Shown here: one piece after another, positions 44,775-54,842 of the stretch | Layout: each line of letters begins with the position of its first letter | Numbering within the stretch: position 1 is the first letter of the stretch | Assembly (NCBI GenBank): GCA_964452915.1 | Contig: CAYVNW010000010.1 | Location: forward strand, 4,082 to 68,081 | From: Colivivens sp964452915 | Lineage (GTDB): Bacteria; Bacteroidota; Bacteroidia; Bacteroidales; Bacteroidaceae | DNA length: 64,000 nucleotides | Direction: 5' to 3' | Notes under the pieces: generated by a model | What the model saw: only the letters and a program-made list of their open reading frames with translations | Told to the model about the DNA's origin: nothing | Databases searched by the model: none | Made by a program: the position numbers and the translations under genes

Positions 44775-46061
44775 ATGACAAAAGAAGAAAGAGAACGCAT
44801 ATTGAAACTCATGAAACAAGAGGTGGTACCTGCTGTCGGATGCACGGAACCAGCGGCGGTAGCTCTATGCGTGTGCAAGGCTACGGAGACTTTAGGAACA
44901 GTGCCCGAAAAAATCGAAGTGAAGTTGAGTGCAAACATACTTAAGAACGCTATGGGAGTTGGCATTCCTAATACCGGAATGATTGGTTTGCCTATAGCAA
45001 TCGCACTTGGGGCGTTGTGCGGAAAGTCGGAATATCAGTTGGAGGTACTGAAAGATGTTGATGCCGAGCACGTGAAGCTGGGCAAAAAATATATATCGGA
45101 AAATCGGATAGATATTAAACTAAAAGACGGTATAACGGAGAAGTTGTATATTGAGGCTATTTGCACTGATAAAGACGGAGAGACTGCCCGCGCTGTCATA
45201 AGCAATGACCATACAAACTTCATTGAGATTGACCGCTGCGGTGAGACGTTCCTGAGCAAGCAGACGGTTCAATCGGACGACGACGGTCCATGCGATGACA
45301 GCTGGCTTTCGCTCAGCAAGGTATATGAGTTCGCTACTACGGCCCCATTGGATGAACTTGTGTTCATCAACGAGGCACGCAGGCTGAATGAGGCGGCTGC
45401 CGAGAAGTCGTTGCATGGCAACTATGGCCACCTGCTTGGCAAAACACTTACGCGTCCGTTAGGCAAGGGAATCATGGGCGACACTATCTTCTCACATATC
45501 ATTTCAGCCACGGCATGTGCTTGCGACGCACGTATGGCTGGAGCGAAGATTCCGGTAATGAGTAATTCTGGAAGTGGAAACCAAGGTATATGCGCTACGC
45601 TGCCTGTGGTGAAATTTGCCGAGGAAAACCATAATACTGATGAAGAGTTGACCCGAGCACTCATTATGAGCCACTTGACTGCAATATACATGAAGCAAAG
45701 TCTCGGAAAACTGTCCGCTCTCTGCGGATGTGTCGTGGCATCAACAGGCAGCAGTGTGGGAATCACGTACTTGATGGGCGGCTCTTTCAAGCAAATATCA
45801 GCAGCGGTTAAAAACATGATCGCGAACTTGAGTGGAATGATTTGCGACGGGGCAAAACCGAGTTGTACACTGAAACTGACCAGTGGGGTCTCTACAGCTG
45901 TGCTTTCCGCTATGCTTGCCATCAGCGGTGAGTGTGTTGAAAGTACTGAGGGCATCATCGATGAAAATGTAGATAAGAGTATTCACAATCTCACGAAGAT
46001 AGGAAAAGACGCGATGTGCGAAACCGACCGATGTGTGCTCGATATCATGACTCACAAATGA
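44775..46061 (+). CDS. UPF0597 / CyuA-type L-cysteine desulfidase family protein
   Basis: 428 residues, typical. The start VVPAVGCTEPAAVAL, the middle RPLGKGIMGDTIFSHII, PVMSNSGSGNQGICATLPV and CGCVVASTGSSVGI, and the MICDGAKPSCTLKLTSG segment match the serine dehydratase alpha chain-like family to which L-cysteine desulfidase (CyuA/YhaM) belongs. Several conserved Cys likely hold an iron-sulfur cluster. It would break cysteine into pyruvate, sulfide and ammonia; a serine dehydratase role is the alternative. Confidence 0.85.
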   Translation: MTKEERERILKLMKQEVVPAVGCTEPAAVALCVCKATETLGTVPEKIEVKLSANILKNAMGVGIPNTGMIGLPIAIALGALCGKSEYQLEVLKDVDAEHVKLGKKYISENRIDIKLKDGITEKLYIEAICTDKDGETARAVISNDHTNFIEIDRCGETFLSKQTVQSDDDGPCDDSWLSLSKVYEFATTAPLDELVFINEARRLNEAAAEKSLHGNYGHLLGKTLTRPLGKGIMGDTIFSHIISATACACDARMAGAKIPVMSNSGSGNQGICATLPVVKFAEENHNTDEELTRALIMSHLTAIYMKQSLGKLSALCGCVVASTGSSVGITYLMGGSFKQISAAVKNMIANLSGMICDGAKPSCTLKLTSGVSTAVLSAMLAISGECVESTEGIIDENVDKSIHNLTKIGKDAMCETDRCVLDIMTHK

Positions 46062-46092
46062 ATCGGTTTAACAGCTGATTTATGTTTTCTAT

Positions 46093-47196
46093 ATGAAAAT
46101 TCTGCTATTGGGTGAATACAGCAACGTGCACTGGACTCTCGCTGAGGGCCTGCGACTGCTGGGGCATGACGTATGTGTAGTCAGTGACGGCGACGGATGG
46201 AAAAATTATAACCGTGATATTGACCTGTCCCGTCGGTCGCTGAACAAGACGGGAGGTGTGGCTTACTGTATAAAGGTGCTAAACTTACTGCCAAAGCTGA
46301 AGGGATTTGACATTGTGCAAATCATAAATCCTGTATTTCTTGAACTGAGAGCTAAACGCATTGCTCCTTTATACAATTTCCTGAGGCACAACAACAAGCG
46401 TATGGTATTGGGTGCCTATGGTATGGATTACTACTATGTCAGCACTTGTCTCGATTGCAAGACTTTCCGCTATTCAGACTTTAACTTTGGCAATAAACAG
46501 CGTACCGACGAACCGTTCAACCAACATTTTATGAGCGAGTGGTTAGGCGAGAAAAAGGAGCTGAACGTGAAAATAGCTAATGATTGCGATGCAATTATAA
46601 CAGGACTGTGTGAATATGATATGTGCTACCGGCCTGTATTTCCAAACAAGACATCGTTTATACCCTTCCCTATTAAGATTACAGAAAGCCCAAGGATAGA
46701 CGACGTACACACCGGACCGGTAAGAATATTCATCGGCATACAGAAAACACGTTCAGCGTACAAAGGAACTGACATCATGCAGAAGGCGTTGGAAAGGCTC
46801 AAGGAGAAATACCCTGACCGTATGGAATTAATAAAGGTGGAATCCGTGCCTTTCGAACAATACAAACGATTAATGACATCAAGCGACGCTATAGTTGACC
46901 AACTGTACAGCTATACCCCTGCAATGAATGCTCTGCAAGCCATGTCACAAGGACTAATTGCAATTGGCGGAGCTGAACCGGAAAACTATAAGATATTGGG
47001 CGAGGACACGTTGCGGCCAGTCATAAATGTACTGCCTTATGGAGACGATTGTTTCCAAAAGATTGAACAGTTGGTGTTACACCCCGAGCGAATTCAACAA
47101 ATGAAACACGACAGCATAGCATACGTTTGTAAGCATCACGACTACCGCAAGGTGGCTAAAAAATATTCTGATTTATACAATCAACTACTTGTCTGA
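46093..47196 (+). CDS. glycosyltransferase (GT4-like)
   Basis: 367 residues with a GT-B layout: MKILLLGEYSNVHWTLAEGLRLLGHDV at the start, a middle linker, and FIGIQKTRSAYKGTDIMQKALERL with a C-terminal donor-site region (SYTPAMNALQAMSQGLIAIGG). It most likely adds a sugar to a surface polysaccharide. Its last 41 bases overlap the convergent aminotransferase gene on the other strand. Confidence 0.82.
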   Translation: MKILLLGEYSNVHWTLAEGLRLLGHDVCVVSDGDGWKNYNRDIDLSRRSLNKTGGVAYCIKVLNLLPKLKGFDIVQIINPVFLELRAKRIAPLYNFLRHNNKRMVLGAYGMDYYYVSTCLDCKTFRYSDFNFGNKQRTDEPFNQHFMSEWLGEKKELNVKIANDCDAIITGLCEYDMCYRPVFPNKTSFIPFPIKITESPRIDDVHTGPVRIFIGIQKTRSAYKGTDIMQKALERLKEKYPDRMELIKVESVPFEQYKRLMTSSDAIVDQLYSYTPAMNALQAMSQGLIAIGGAEPENYKILGEDTLRPVINVLPYGDDCFQKIEQLVLHPERIQQMKHDSIAYVCKHHDYRKVAKKYSDLYNQLLV

Positions 47197-48295
47197 CTTC
47201 TTCATCGCTCATTGCCTGACTGATCGGCAAACTCAATTCTGTATCGGACCACATTTCAGCAACCGGAAAACGCAGATGTGCACATTCGGCATATGCTTTT
47301 TGTTTGTGGATAGGTATCGGATAGTGGATAAGGGTCTCTATTCCATGGTCATGCAGCAATGTCTGCAGATAATCACGATTCTTGCATTTTATGGCATATA
47401 CATGATATACATGACTGCAATCGGTGGTGTCGGGCAGAAGTTCGACTGCCGGATGACAAATATGGGTAGAATAGTAGTGTGCAATCTCTATGCGACGGTT
47501 GTTTGCACTGTCCAAATGGCGCAACTTCACCCTTAAGACGGCTGCCTGTAACTCATCCAGTCTGCTGTTGAAGCCTTTATAAACATGCACATACTTTTTC
47601 TCCTGTCCATAATTGGTCAATGACCGCACCATCATGGCAAGTTCTTGGTTGTTTGTGGCCACTGCTCCCCCATCACCCAAGCAACCCAAATTCTTAGCAG
47701 GATAGAAACTGAAAGCGGCAGCATCGGAATTATTTCCAGCCCTACTGCCGAACAAAGTAGACAGTTCTTTTTCAGTCCCGTCAGAATAGTACAAGGCGCC
47801 ATGTGCCTGACACGCATCCTCAAGCACTTTAAGTCCGTGCTTACGTGCGATACGGTTAATCTGGTCCATACGGCACATCATACCATAGAGGTGTACCGGT
47901 ATGATGACTCGTGTACGCGGGGTTATGAGTCCTTCGATTTTTGTCTCGTCAATAGTCGGCATAACGATATGCGGTTCACAAAAGACAGGTATAAGCCCGA
48001 CTCGAGAAACAGCCATCGCTGTAGCAATGAAGGTGTTGTCAGGTACAATAACCTCATCGCCATCGTTCCAGCCATACATCAGTTTCCATGCTTGCAATAC
48101 AGCCGTAAGGGCATCGAGTCCGTTTCCGACACCGATGCAATATTTCACGCCGACATACTCAGCATACTCATGTTCGAAACTTTCGACTTCGTGTCCTTTC
48201 ACGAACCATCCGGAATGCACGACACACCGGATTGCTTCATCTAACTCCTCACCAAAAGTACTGTTCACGCGTTTTAAATCATAAAAATGTACCAT
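47156..48295 (-). CDS. DegT/DnrJ/EryC1-type sugar aminotransferase
   Basis: 379 residues from the ATG at 48295 (MVHFYDLKRV); the codon at 48328 overlaps the neighbouring stop. PLP-dependent aminotransferase with IVPDNTFIATAMAV, VHLYG, EDACQAHGA, AAAFSFYPAKNLGCLGDGG (Schiff-base Lys201) and NSRLDELQAAVLRVKL. Such enzymes make amino sugars for surface glycans and fit the opposite glycosyltransferase gene. Reads in the same direction as the MG2-protein gene, 25 bases downstream of it. Confidence 0.92.
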   Translation of the reverse strand: MVHFYDLKRVNSTFGEELDEAIRCVVHSGWFVKGHEVESFEHEYAEYVGVKYCIGVGNGLDALTAVLQAWKLMYGWNDGDEVIVPDNTFIATAMAVSRVGLIPVFCEPHIVMPTIDETKIEGLITPRTRVIIPVHLYGMMCRMDQINRIARKHGLKVLEDACQAHGALYYSDGTEKELSTLFGSRAGNNSDAAAFSFYPAKNLGCLGDGGAVATNNQELAMMVRSLTNYGQEKKYVHVYKGFNSRLDELQAAVLRVKLRHLDSANNRRIEIAHYYSTHICHPAVELLPDTTDCSHVYHVYAIKCKNRDYLQTLLHDHGIETLIHYPIPIHKQKAYAECAHLRFPVAEMWSDTELSLPISQAMSDEEVRQVVDCINQNIF

Positions 48296-48320
48296 GTCTG
48301 TTATTCTTGCTGCTTGCCCG

Positions 48321-51017
48321 TCATTCACTTATAAGATAATTTCCTTCCGGAGTCTCACCCTCGGCTGATACGAATATTTGCTTAGCTGACGAATTATTAT
48401 AGAACTCAATCTTAGCATTACCCTTGGCGTCGGTCTTCACATTAGCATCCCAATAAAGCGTACGCCTGAAATCCTCTGTCGGCGGCAACACACTGTAGTC
48501 TTCCATTTCAAATTTAGTTGGCTTGTTATAACCATAGAAATGAGACTTTCTGAGTCCTTTCTCTTTGAAATAGAAAAGCGGGTGTGTGTAGACGAACGCA
48601 ATAACAGGGTTCAGGGAATAAATGTCTGTCGACTCTATGTAGTGATACAGCACGCTTACATTATCAGTAAAATAGACCGACTTTACCTCATTGAGGAAAT
48701 CGGGCCGTTCAATGACACCAGCCCTGTTGTTCGTTCGTTTGAAATTGAACTTAGTACGAGTAAAGTTAGTTATGGTGCAGAACATGTTATTCACGATCCA
48801 CACAATCGGGCGGCGGTCGTAGGTCAGGCCGTCACGATAACAGATAATCGGTTTCTCACCCGACGTGTTATACAGTTCGTCTCTCTGCATTTCATTCTCA
48901 ACACGGCTCACAATTCCTTCTTCCTCGCCTTCCTCCAAGACTCCGCCCTCTGTCGGCTTAACGTATACCATATCGTCAACAAGTGGGTCAGACTTTCCGT
49001 CAATCAAACTGTTTTTGCTCTTCAGCCAATCATCGAACGTAGGAATATCCCTTCCCTCATCGGCGATCTGGTCTGCATAAGTGTCACAATCATAGTAAAC
49101 TAAAGCCGTCTTCTGTGCCTGGTCTTCATCGAACCACGTCACATGTTCGTCGCCCAGGATTCTTCGCGACCGGATCTTCACGGTCGGCAACACATGCGTC
49201 TTCTTAGTTATGCTGACATACTCTTCATCTTCCGGCTCTTTATCTGATTCTTTGAAAAAATTGCTTTCGCCTACAGGGATAGTGCGCAACTCATATGGCG
49301 AGAGCATACGCATAGCAGGCGAAAAATTACGATCGATGGTAATTATATAATCCTCTGCCTTTCCGTCTTTCTTCGATTTGATTTGCAACGACCAGTCATC
49401 ATAGCATTCAGGCAACTGGAATGAATAACGGCCTATACTGTCGGTCGATGTTTTTCCCGACATCGATTCACCTTTCCGATTAAACAAGTATGCTGTAAGA
49501 TCTACATTATCAAGACTGCGCTTTTTGCCGACAGATAATAATTTGCCAAACAAATAAAGTCCGTCCTCTACCGGTTCACTCTTTTCGAGCCGTCTCAGAC
49601 CTGCCATCAGATTCCAATCATAGCGTCTCCATCCTTGGGTCATCATCAACAAATCAGCGGCACGGCGATGTTCTTCGTCGTCAGCCTCAAAATAATAATC
49701 CGGTGAATCTATATAGCCTCCTAAGTCACTTGTCAGCAGCATCCACGTCTTCATGTTGCCTTCACTACCGTTAACCGTTGTTGCTGCATCCATGGCAGAG
49801 AATGATATGGAAGAATTAGGTGCCGACTTGATATTGACCGATATCGTGCCGCATGGAGTGATACTCTTCTGTTCGGTAGTTATATAAATACTGTCCGACT
49901 CATTTGCATACGGATATATAAAAAACAGTCTTTCCGACACAATCTGTCCGTTCGAATCAAATACGGTTAGTTGGTTTACTCCCTGAGGCAGAGAATACCG
50001 GCTGAACTGCTTTTCGATTTTTGCTTGGGCAGTCATGGTGTCACAAGCCACAATATTGCCGTTGTGAATGACCGCATATCCGAGCATTCTGCCCTGAACA
50101 GATGGCGAACTATTGATTATCACGCTAATGACATCTTCATCTAAAGCATCCAATTGCATAGTACATCCGTCAGTTTTAGCTGCAGGCAGTTCATATTCAT
50201 GCGATTTGCCGTTTACTTTGGTTTGCAGGTATTTTTTCTCACCGTTTGCGACAAGTTCAAACATGCCCCTACCCGACTCATCGGTTTCCACATCACATAT
50301 TTTCGTTTTGTTGGCATCGAGCAGTGCACCATTTATTTTTCTGCGGTATCCGTTCTCATCGGTGACTACAAATGCCACACGTCCTTTCAACCCTTGTACC
50401 AAGTCACCACCTTCCGGATAGAACTTCACACTGCTGCGATTCAAGTCGCTCGTTGATTCCACCATCTTTCCGTTTTCGTCAACACGTGTATTAGGCAGTC
50501 GGTTGCGGAACCCCGATTTGTCTATTACCGGTTTTGAATAATCACCATCGTTCTTCGGGGCGTTGAAGATAGGGAACACACGAGAGAACACAGCTGATGT
50601 TCCCCAGTTTGTCATGTAGCGGGTAAAAGCCCTCACTTCATAAAATCCGCTCAAGCCTATTATACTATCGAGTCGTATGTCGCCTTCAGCCTCACCGTCT
50701 ACTACTTTAAGGGTGCGGCGTTCACATACATCACCGGATGGGTTCACCAATTCAACATACAAGACCTTGCTGATATTTGACTTCTGTCCGTTGTCCATAC
50801 GGTTCAAGTAAGCCTTAAACCTTATTGTTTCACCACGGAAATAACCTGTATTATCAAAATGAAGATACACTTTCTCTTGTGGTGCTGCCTGATTAAACAG
50901 CATTGCATGGCGTATATACGTCAGTATGTTGTTCACATCACTATTTTGCGACATTTCCTGGGCACGCATTGGACATGCGTACGCCATCAATAACAATATA
51001 ATAAATAAATTCCTCAT
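48321..51017 (-). CDS. secreted MG2 / macroglobulin-like surface protein
   Basis: 898 residues. Signal peptide to about residue 19 (PMRAQ). The first domain carries EKVYLHFDNTGYFRGETIRFKAYL, a macroglobulin MG2-type start; Ig-like beta domains follow, and a region around 590-780 has the plug-like segment RPIVWIVNN. The end, FYNNSSAKQIFVSAEGET, is shared by large Bacteroidetes proteins annotated as alpha-2-macroglobulin-like or TonB-linked. No thioester motif seen. Role unknown; surface or periplasmic localisation is likely. Confidence 0.75.
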   Translation of the reverse strand: MRNLFIILLLMAYACPMRAQEMSQNSDVNNILTYIRHAMLFNQAAPQEKVYLHFDNTGYFRGETIRFKAYLNRMDNGQKSNISKVLYVELVNPSGDVCERRTLKVVDGEAEGDIRLDSIIGLSGFYEVRAFTRYMTNWGTSAVFSRVFPIFNAPKNDGDYSKPVIDKSGFRNRLPNTRVDENGKMVESTSDLNRSSVKFYPEGGDLVQGLKGRVAFVVTDENGYRRKINGALLDANKTKICDVETDESGRGMFELVANGEKKYLQTKVNGKSHEYELPAAKTDGCTMQLDALDEDVISVIINSSPSVQGRMLGYAVIHNGNIVACDTMTAQAKIEKQFSRYSLPQGVNQLTVFDSNGQIVSERLFFIYPYANESDSIYITTEQKSITPCGTISVNIKSAPNSSISFSAMDAATTVNGSEGNMKTWMLLTSDLGGYIDSPDYYFEADDEEHRRAADLLMMTQGWRRYDWNLMAGLRRLEKSEPVEDGLYLFGKLLSVGKKRSLDNVDLTAYLFNRKGESMSGKTSTDSIGRYSFQLPECYDDWSLQIKSKKDGKAEDYIITIDRNFSPAMRMLSPYELRTIPVGESNFFKESDKEPEDEEYVSITKKTHVLPTVKIRSRRILGDEHVTWFDEDQAQKTALVYYDCDTYADQIADEGRDIPTFDDWLKSKNSLIDGKSDPLVDDMVYVKPTEGGVLEEGEEEGIVSRVENEMQRDELYNTSGEKPIICYRDGLTYDRRPIVWIVNNMFCTITNFTRTKFNFKRTNNRAGVIERPDFLNEVKSVYFTDNVSVLYHYIESTDIYSLNPVIAFVYTHPLFYFKEKGLRKSHFYGYNKPTKFEMEDYSVLPPTEDFRRTLYWDANVKTDAKGNAKIEFYNNSSAKQIFVSAEGETPEGNYLISE

Positions 51018-51147
51018 GCACTCCAGATTTTATAATGCTTGCCCTTTATTTGCATCTCGTTCCGTAACATATCAATTCTGAACCCTTTGTATTGTAAATA
51101 ATGTAAATCCGCAAATGGACATGCATTGCGGCCGATGTAAATCTTCA

Positions 51148-51180
51148 AAAAAAGAGTCCTCCACACAGGATGACTCTTAT
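51148..51180 (-). terminator. terminator of the Hc1-like gene
   Basis: Arms aagagtc (51152-51158) and gactctt (51172-51178) with an inner pair tcct/agga; the minus-strand transcript then meets seven T. Lies about 25 bases after the stop codon. Confidence 0.8.
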
Positions 51181-51204
51181 TCTGGATAATTAGAATCGCA
51201 ATAA

Positions 51205-51375
51205 TTATTTCTTTGCAGCAGCGATAGAAACCTTGCGATATTCCTTTCCAAGTTTCTCAAGTACGAGAGTGTTCTTACGTACACGAGCAGCAGCAGCTTT
51301 GTTAGTCTTGCTTTTCTCAAGATCTTCAGTAAGAGCTTTTATTGCCTCACTCATCTTTTCGATTAATTCTTCCAT
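51205..51375 (-). CDS. Hc1-like (histone H1-like) small basic protein
   Basis: 56 residues, too short for many ORF callers. The sequence begins MEELIEKMSEAIKALTEDLEK and has a Lys/Ala/Arg-rich second half (NKAAAARVRKNTLVLEKLGKEYRKVSIAAAKK in pieces), as in the short histone H1-like proteins of Bacteroidetes, which are thought to bind DNA. Own promoter and terminator. Confidence 0.88.
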   Translation of the reverse strand: MEELIEKMSEAIKALTEDLEKSKTNKAAAARVRKNTLVLEKLGKEYRKVSIAAAKK

Positions 51376-51427
51376 TTTTGAACAATTGTTTAAAAGTTAA
51401 TATTATTACGCTTGCGCTAAGCATGGG

Positions 51428-51458
51428 CAAAGGTAACAAATGTCTTTAAAATGACAAA
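51428..51458 (-). promoter_or_regulatory. promoter of the Hc1-like gene
   Basis: Minus-strand TTTG (complement of 51455-51458), 19-base spacer, TACCTTTG (complement of 51428-51435): a near-perfect match, as expected for an abundant protein. Confidence 0.8.
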
Positions 51459-51536
51459 ACCATTGCATTATTTTTTTTAAAATATATCTCAAAATGACTG
51501 TAGTATGTGTTATTTTTTATTGAGTGGCATCAGTTA

Positions 51537-52688
51537 CTACACTCTTTGCTTAAAATCTTCATAGGAAAAACGTTTCCACTCCATAAGCGACATTCCTTTA
51601 CGGATATATATATCCGGTAGCGGCATTCCATTGAAAGTATTAGTCTTCACCATCGAATAAATTGCCATATCTCCAAACACTATCTCATCGCCTTCCGACA
51701 ATTCATGATCGGACTGATACAGCCCTATGATGTCGCCCGACAGACACGTAGGTCCGCCAAAACGATACACATACTTACCAGTAAGGCTACTGCCATCATA
51801 TAGACTGATTCCTTTATTAATTACAGGAGGTGTATAAGGCATCTCTATCACATCGGGCATGTGGCAAGCAGCCGAAGCCGACAAAATGACATTGCATATT
51901 CCGTCCTCCTCCATAGGTTGTACGTCGAGCACTTTACAATGCAATTCACCGGCATTCAACGCAACTGCTTCCCCTGGTTCCAAATATACTTGTAATCCAT
52001 AATGCCTCTGCATTCTCGTAATACATTCTTCCAAGAGTGGAACATCATAATCCGGCCTTGTTATATGGTGACCGCCACCAAAGTTTATCCACTTCATATC
52101 AGGCAGATATCTGCTGAATTTCTGTTCAACCGCATCGAGGGTGACCTTCAAATCATCTGAATTTTGTTCGCAGAGTGTATGAAAATGCAATCCGTCGAGT
52201 AAACGGTATTCACCCTCGCTTAAATTCACAAAATCAGCCAAACGTACTCCGAGTCTACTGCCCGGAGCACACGGATCGTAAATAGCATGTCCCTTCTGTG
52301 TCGAGCATTCAGGATTGATCCGCAACCCGATTTGCACTCCATGTTTTTTTACCTTATGACCATACAGACTCAACTGCCTGCGTGAATTGAATACAATATG
52401 GTCACAGAGTCTGCTAAGTTCTTTGATGTCCTCTTCCTTATATGCCGGAGAAAATACATGATTCTCACTATCAGGCATTTCTTCATGACAGAGCCGAGCC
52501 TCAAACAGTCCGGATGATGTGGCACCAGTAATGTATTTGGCTATCAACGGATACAACGCATAGCAACTGAAACACTTTTGTGCCATCAGAATCTTGCATC
52601 CGGTCCTGTCGATTACTCCTTTTAAAATCTGCAGATTATGCTCAATCCGACCGGCATCGATAATGAAATATGGATTTTCGCCGTTCAT
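51537..52688 (-). CDS. nspC: carboxynorspermidine/carboxyspermidine decarboxylase
   Basis: 383 residues, PLP-dependent, alanine-racemase fold III like DAP decarboxylase. Seen are KILMAQKCFSCYAL with the presumed PLP Lys38, the SSGLFEAR strand, LRINPECSTQKG, GLHFHTLCEQ, WINFGGGHH, YLEPGEAVAL and GPTCLSGDI with the catalytic Cys. It removes the carboxyl from the adduct made by the neighbouring dehydrogenase. Start and previous stop share one base (TAATG). Confidence 0.93.
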   Translation of the reverse strand: MNGENPYFIIDAGRIEHNLQILKGVIDRTGCKILMAQKCFSCYALYPLIAKYITGATSSGLFEARLCHEEMPDSENHVFSPAYKEEDIKELSRLCDHIVFNSRRQLSLYGHKVKKHGVQIGLRINPECSTQKGHAIYDPCAPGSRLGVRLADFVNLSEGEYRLLDGLHFHTLCEQNSDDLKVTLDAVEQKFSRYLPDMKWINFGGGHHITRPDYDVPLLEECITRMQRHYGLQVYLEPGEAVALNAGELHCKVLDVQPMEEDGICNVILSASAACHMPDVIEMPYTPPVINKGISLYDGSSLTGKYVYRFGGPTCLSGDIIGLYQSDHELSEGDEIVFGDMAIYSMVKTNTFNGMPLPDIYIRKGMSLMEWKRFSYEDFKQRV

Positions 52689-53947
52689 TAGTCTACAAGC
52701 ACTGGATGTTCATCAACCTTCCACGGCAGTCCCCATTTATTGAGGGCATCCATAAACGGATCGGGGTCGAACTCGTCTACAGTGAATACGCCACTACGTT
52801 TCCAAATGCCCGACATCACGAGCGAAGTGCCAATCATAGCCGGAACACCTGTTGTGTAGGAAATGGCTTGTGAACCCACTTCCTTATAGCACTCCTGATG
52901 GTCGCACACATTATATATATAAAGAGATCTTTCCTTTCCATCTTTAACCCCTGTAAAAATACAACCTATATTTGTTTTTCCCACTGTACGCGGTCCAAGT
53001 GAAGCCGGATCAGGCAATAAGGCACGGAGGAACTGGATTGGTACAATCTGATGTCCTTCGAATTCAACAGGTTCTGTACCAAGCATACCAACATCTTCCA
53101 GACAACGCATATGCGTCAGATAACTGTCACCAAACGTCATGAAGAACCGTATTCGTTTCACTCCAGGTATGTTTCTCGCAAGCGATTCAATTTCCTCATG
53201 ATGCAAAAGGTACATGTCCTTAACGCCGACTTCATCAAAATTGTACTTACGATGAATTTCCATTGGTTTTGTCTCAATCCAATGGCCATCTTCCCAATAT
53301 GAACCATTAGCACTCACTTCACGCAAATTGATTTCCGGATTGAAGTTGGTAGCAAAAGGATAGCCATGATCACCACCATTGCAATCCAATATATCTATAG
53401 TGTGAATCTCGTCAAAGTAGTGTTTCTGCGCATAAGCCGTAAAAACGCTTGTAACTCCGGGATCGAATCCTGAGCCCAGCAATGCAGTTATTCCGGCGTC
53501 CTCATAACGCTTTTGGTATGCCCACTGCCATGAATAGTCGAAATACGCGGTGAACCCCTTTTCCTTACAACGTTTCTCATACACTGCACGCCACTTCGGA
53601 TCATTAGTGTCCTCGCACTCATAATTAGCTGTGTCGACATAATCCACCTTCGTTTTCAAGCATGCATCCATAATCGTAAGATCTTGGTATGGCAGAGCAA
53701 GGTTTAATACGATATCAGGCTTGACATTGTTGATAAGGCTGACCAACTCGTCCACATTGTCCGCGTCGACACGTGCCGTAGTTATCTGAGCTTTTGTCTT
53801 ACCATCAAGTTTTGCCTTCAAGGCATCACACTTACTTACAGTACGGCTCGCAATGCATATTTCGTTGAATACATCTGAATTTTGAGCACACTTTTGGATT
53901 GCAACTCCTGCAACTCCACCACATCCGATTACAAGTACTTTTCCCAT
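52688..53947 (-). CDS. carboxynorspermidine/carboxyspermidine dehydrogenase (saccharopine dehydrogenase family)
   Basis: 419 residues. Rossmann start VLVIGCGGVAGVAIQKCAQ, LALPYQDLTIMDACLKTKVDYVDTANYE, GSGFDPGVTSVFTAYA and the PVEFEGHQ segment are those of the Lys1/Lys9-type enzyme that reductively joins aspartate semialdehyde to a polyamine. The usual acceptors are putrescine or diaminopropane; agmatine is a known acceptor in a related route. The pairing with nspC settles the family. Confidence 0.92.
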   Translation of the reverse strand: MGKVLVIGCGGVAGVAIQKCAQNSDVFNEICIASRTVSKCDALKAKLDGKTKAQITTARVDADNVDELVSLINNVKPDIVLNLALPYQDLTIMDACLKTKVDYVDTANYECEDTNDPKWRAVYEKRCKEKGFTAYFDYSWQWAYQKRYEDAGITALLGSGFDPGVTSVFTAYAQKHYFDEIHTIDILDCNGGDHGYPFATNFNPEINLREVSANGSYWEDGHWIETKPMEIHRKYNFDEVGVKDMYLLHHEEIESLARNIPGVKRIRFFMTFGDSYLTHMRCLEDVGMLGTEPVEFEGHQIVPIQFLRALLPDPASLGPRTVGKTNIGCIFTGVKDGKERSLYIYNVCDHQECYKEVGSQAISYTTGVPAMIGTSLVMSGIWKRSGVFTVDEFDPDPFMDALNKWGLPWKVDEHPVLVD

Positions 53948-53977
53948 GTTTCGAATATTACTTTTGTTCTTCTTTTA

Positions 53978-54838
53978 TTATATGTTCAAACTTAATAGCA
54001 TTTCTCTCACAGCCTTACATGCCACGGCTGTAGACACCCCGCTCTGATCAAGTGTAGGTGCCAATTCGGTCATATCAAGTCCCACGATGTTTAACCGTGA
54101 GCCGACTAAAGACATCGCTGATCTCAACTGCTCGAAACTTACGCCTCCTGCCTCAGGCGTGCCTGTTCCTGGAAAGACCGATGGGTCGAGCACATCCAAG
54201 TCGATTGTAAAGTAGACCGGTATTCGGTTTTCCGACATTCTGCTTACAAGTGGGTCAAGACCTTCAAATCCGAACTTATGCATATCGGTGTGTCCCGACA
54301 TTGCCCACACAAATTCCGATCTATCGCCCGAACGTATGCCAAACTGATGAATTCTTCCATCACCAATTATGTCGTGACAGCGACGGAGCACACATGCATG
54401 TGACAATTCAACTCCGAGATAATCCTGCCGCAAGTCGGCATGAGCATCAAAATGTACGATGTGCACATCCGGATATTTCTTATGGACCTCACGGAAAGCG
54501 CCTAATGTGACAAGATGCTCCCCGCCTATCATAAATGGTATTTTGTCGTCATGAAGAATGACAGAAGTCCGCTCGGATATTGCATCAAGTGCCATCTGTG
54601 CCGATCCCATTGGCAATTCGATGTCGCCTGAATCAAACACCTTTATTTCTTCAAGCGATTTATCCAGATACGGGGAGTAAGTCTCCAACCCATACGACTC
54701 ATGACGTATGGCAGCACTGCCAAAACGTGCGCCGGGGCGGTAGCTGGTTGTGGAATCAAACGGAGCTCCGAACAACACGACTTTTGCATCAGTGTATCCG
54801 GCATCACAGCCTATGAAGGTTTCAACATTCTTTTGCAT
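53978..54838 (-). CDS. speB: agmatinase-type ureohydrolase
   Basis: 286 residues from the ATG at 54838, which leaves 4 bases to the previous stop; the codon at 54877 lies inside that gene. Manganese-binding motifs are present: GGEHLVTLGAFR, HFDAHADLRQDY, YFTIDLDVLDPSVFPGTGTPEAGG. Splits urea from agmatine to give putrescine, or from aminopropylagmatine to give spermidine. Its place between the SpeE-like and dehydrogenase genes allows either. Confidence 0.92.
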   Translation of the reverse strand: MQKNVETFIGCDAGYTDAKVVLFGAPFDSTTSYRPGARFGSAAIRHESYGLETYSPYLDKSLEEIKVFDSGDIELPMGSAQMALDAISERTSVILHDDKIPFMIGGEHLVTLGAFREVHKKYPDVHIVHFDAHADLRQDYLGVELSHACVLRRCHDIIGDGRIHQFGIRSGDRSEFVWAMSGHTDMHKFGFEGLDPLVSRMSENRIPVYFTIDLDVLDPSVFPGTGTPEAGGVSFEQLRSAMSLVGSRLNIVGLDMTELAPTLDQSGVSTAVACKAVREMLLSLNI

Positions 54839-54842
54839 GGAC

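Noticed and set aside
45422..45958. 178-codon ORF antisense to the cysteine desulfidase-family gene
   Set aside because: Overlaps a well-supported gene with conserved motifs and shows no protein features of its own.
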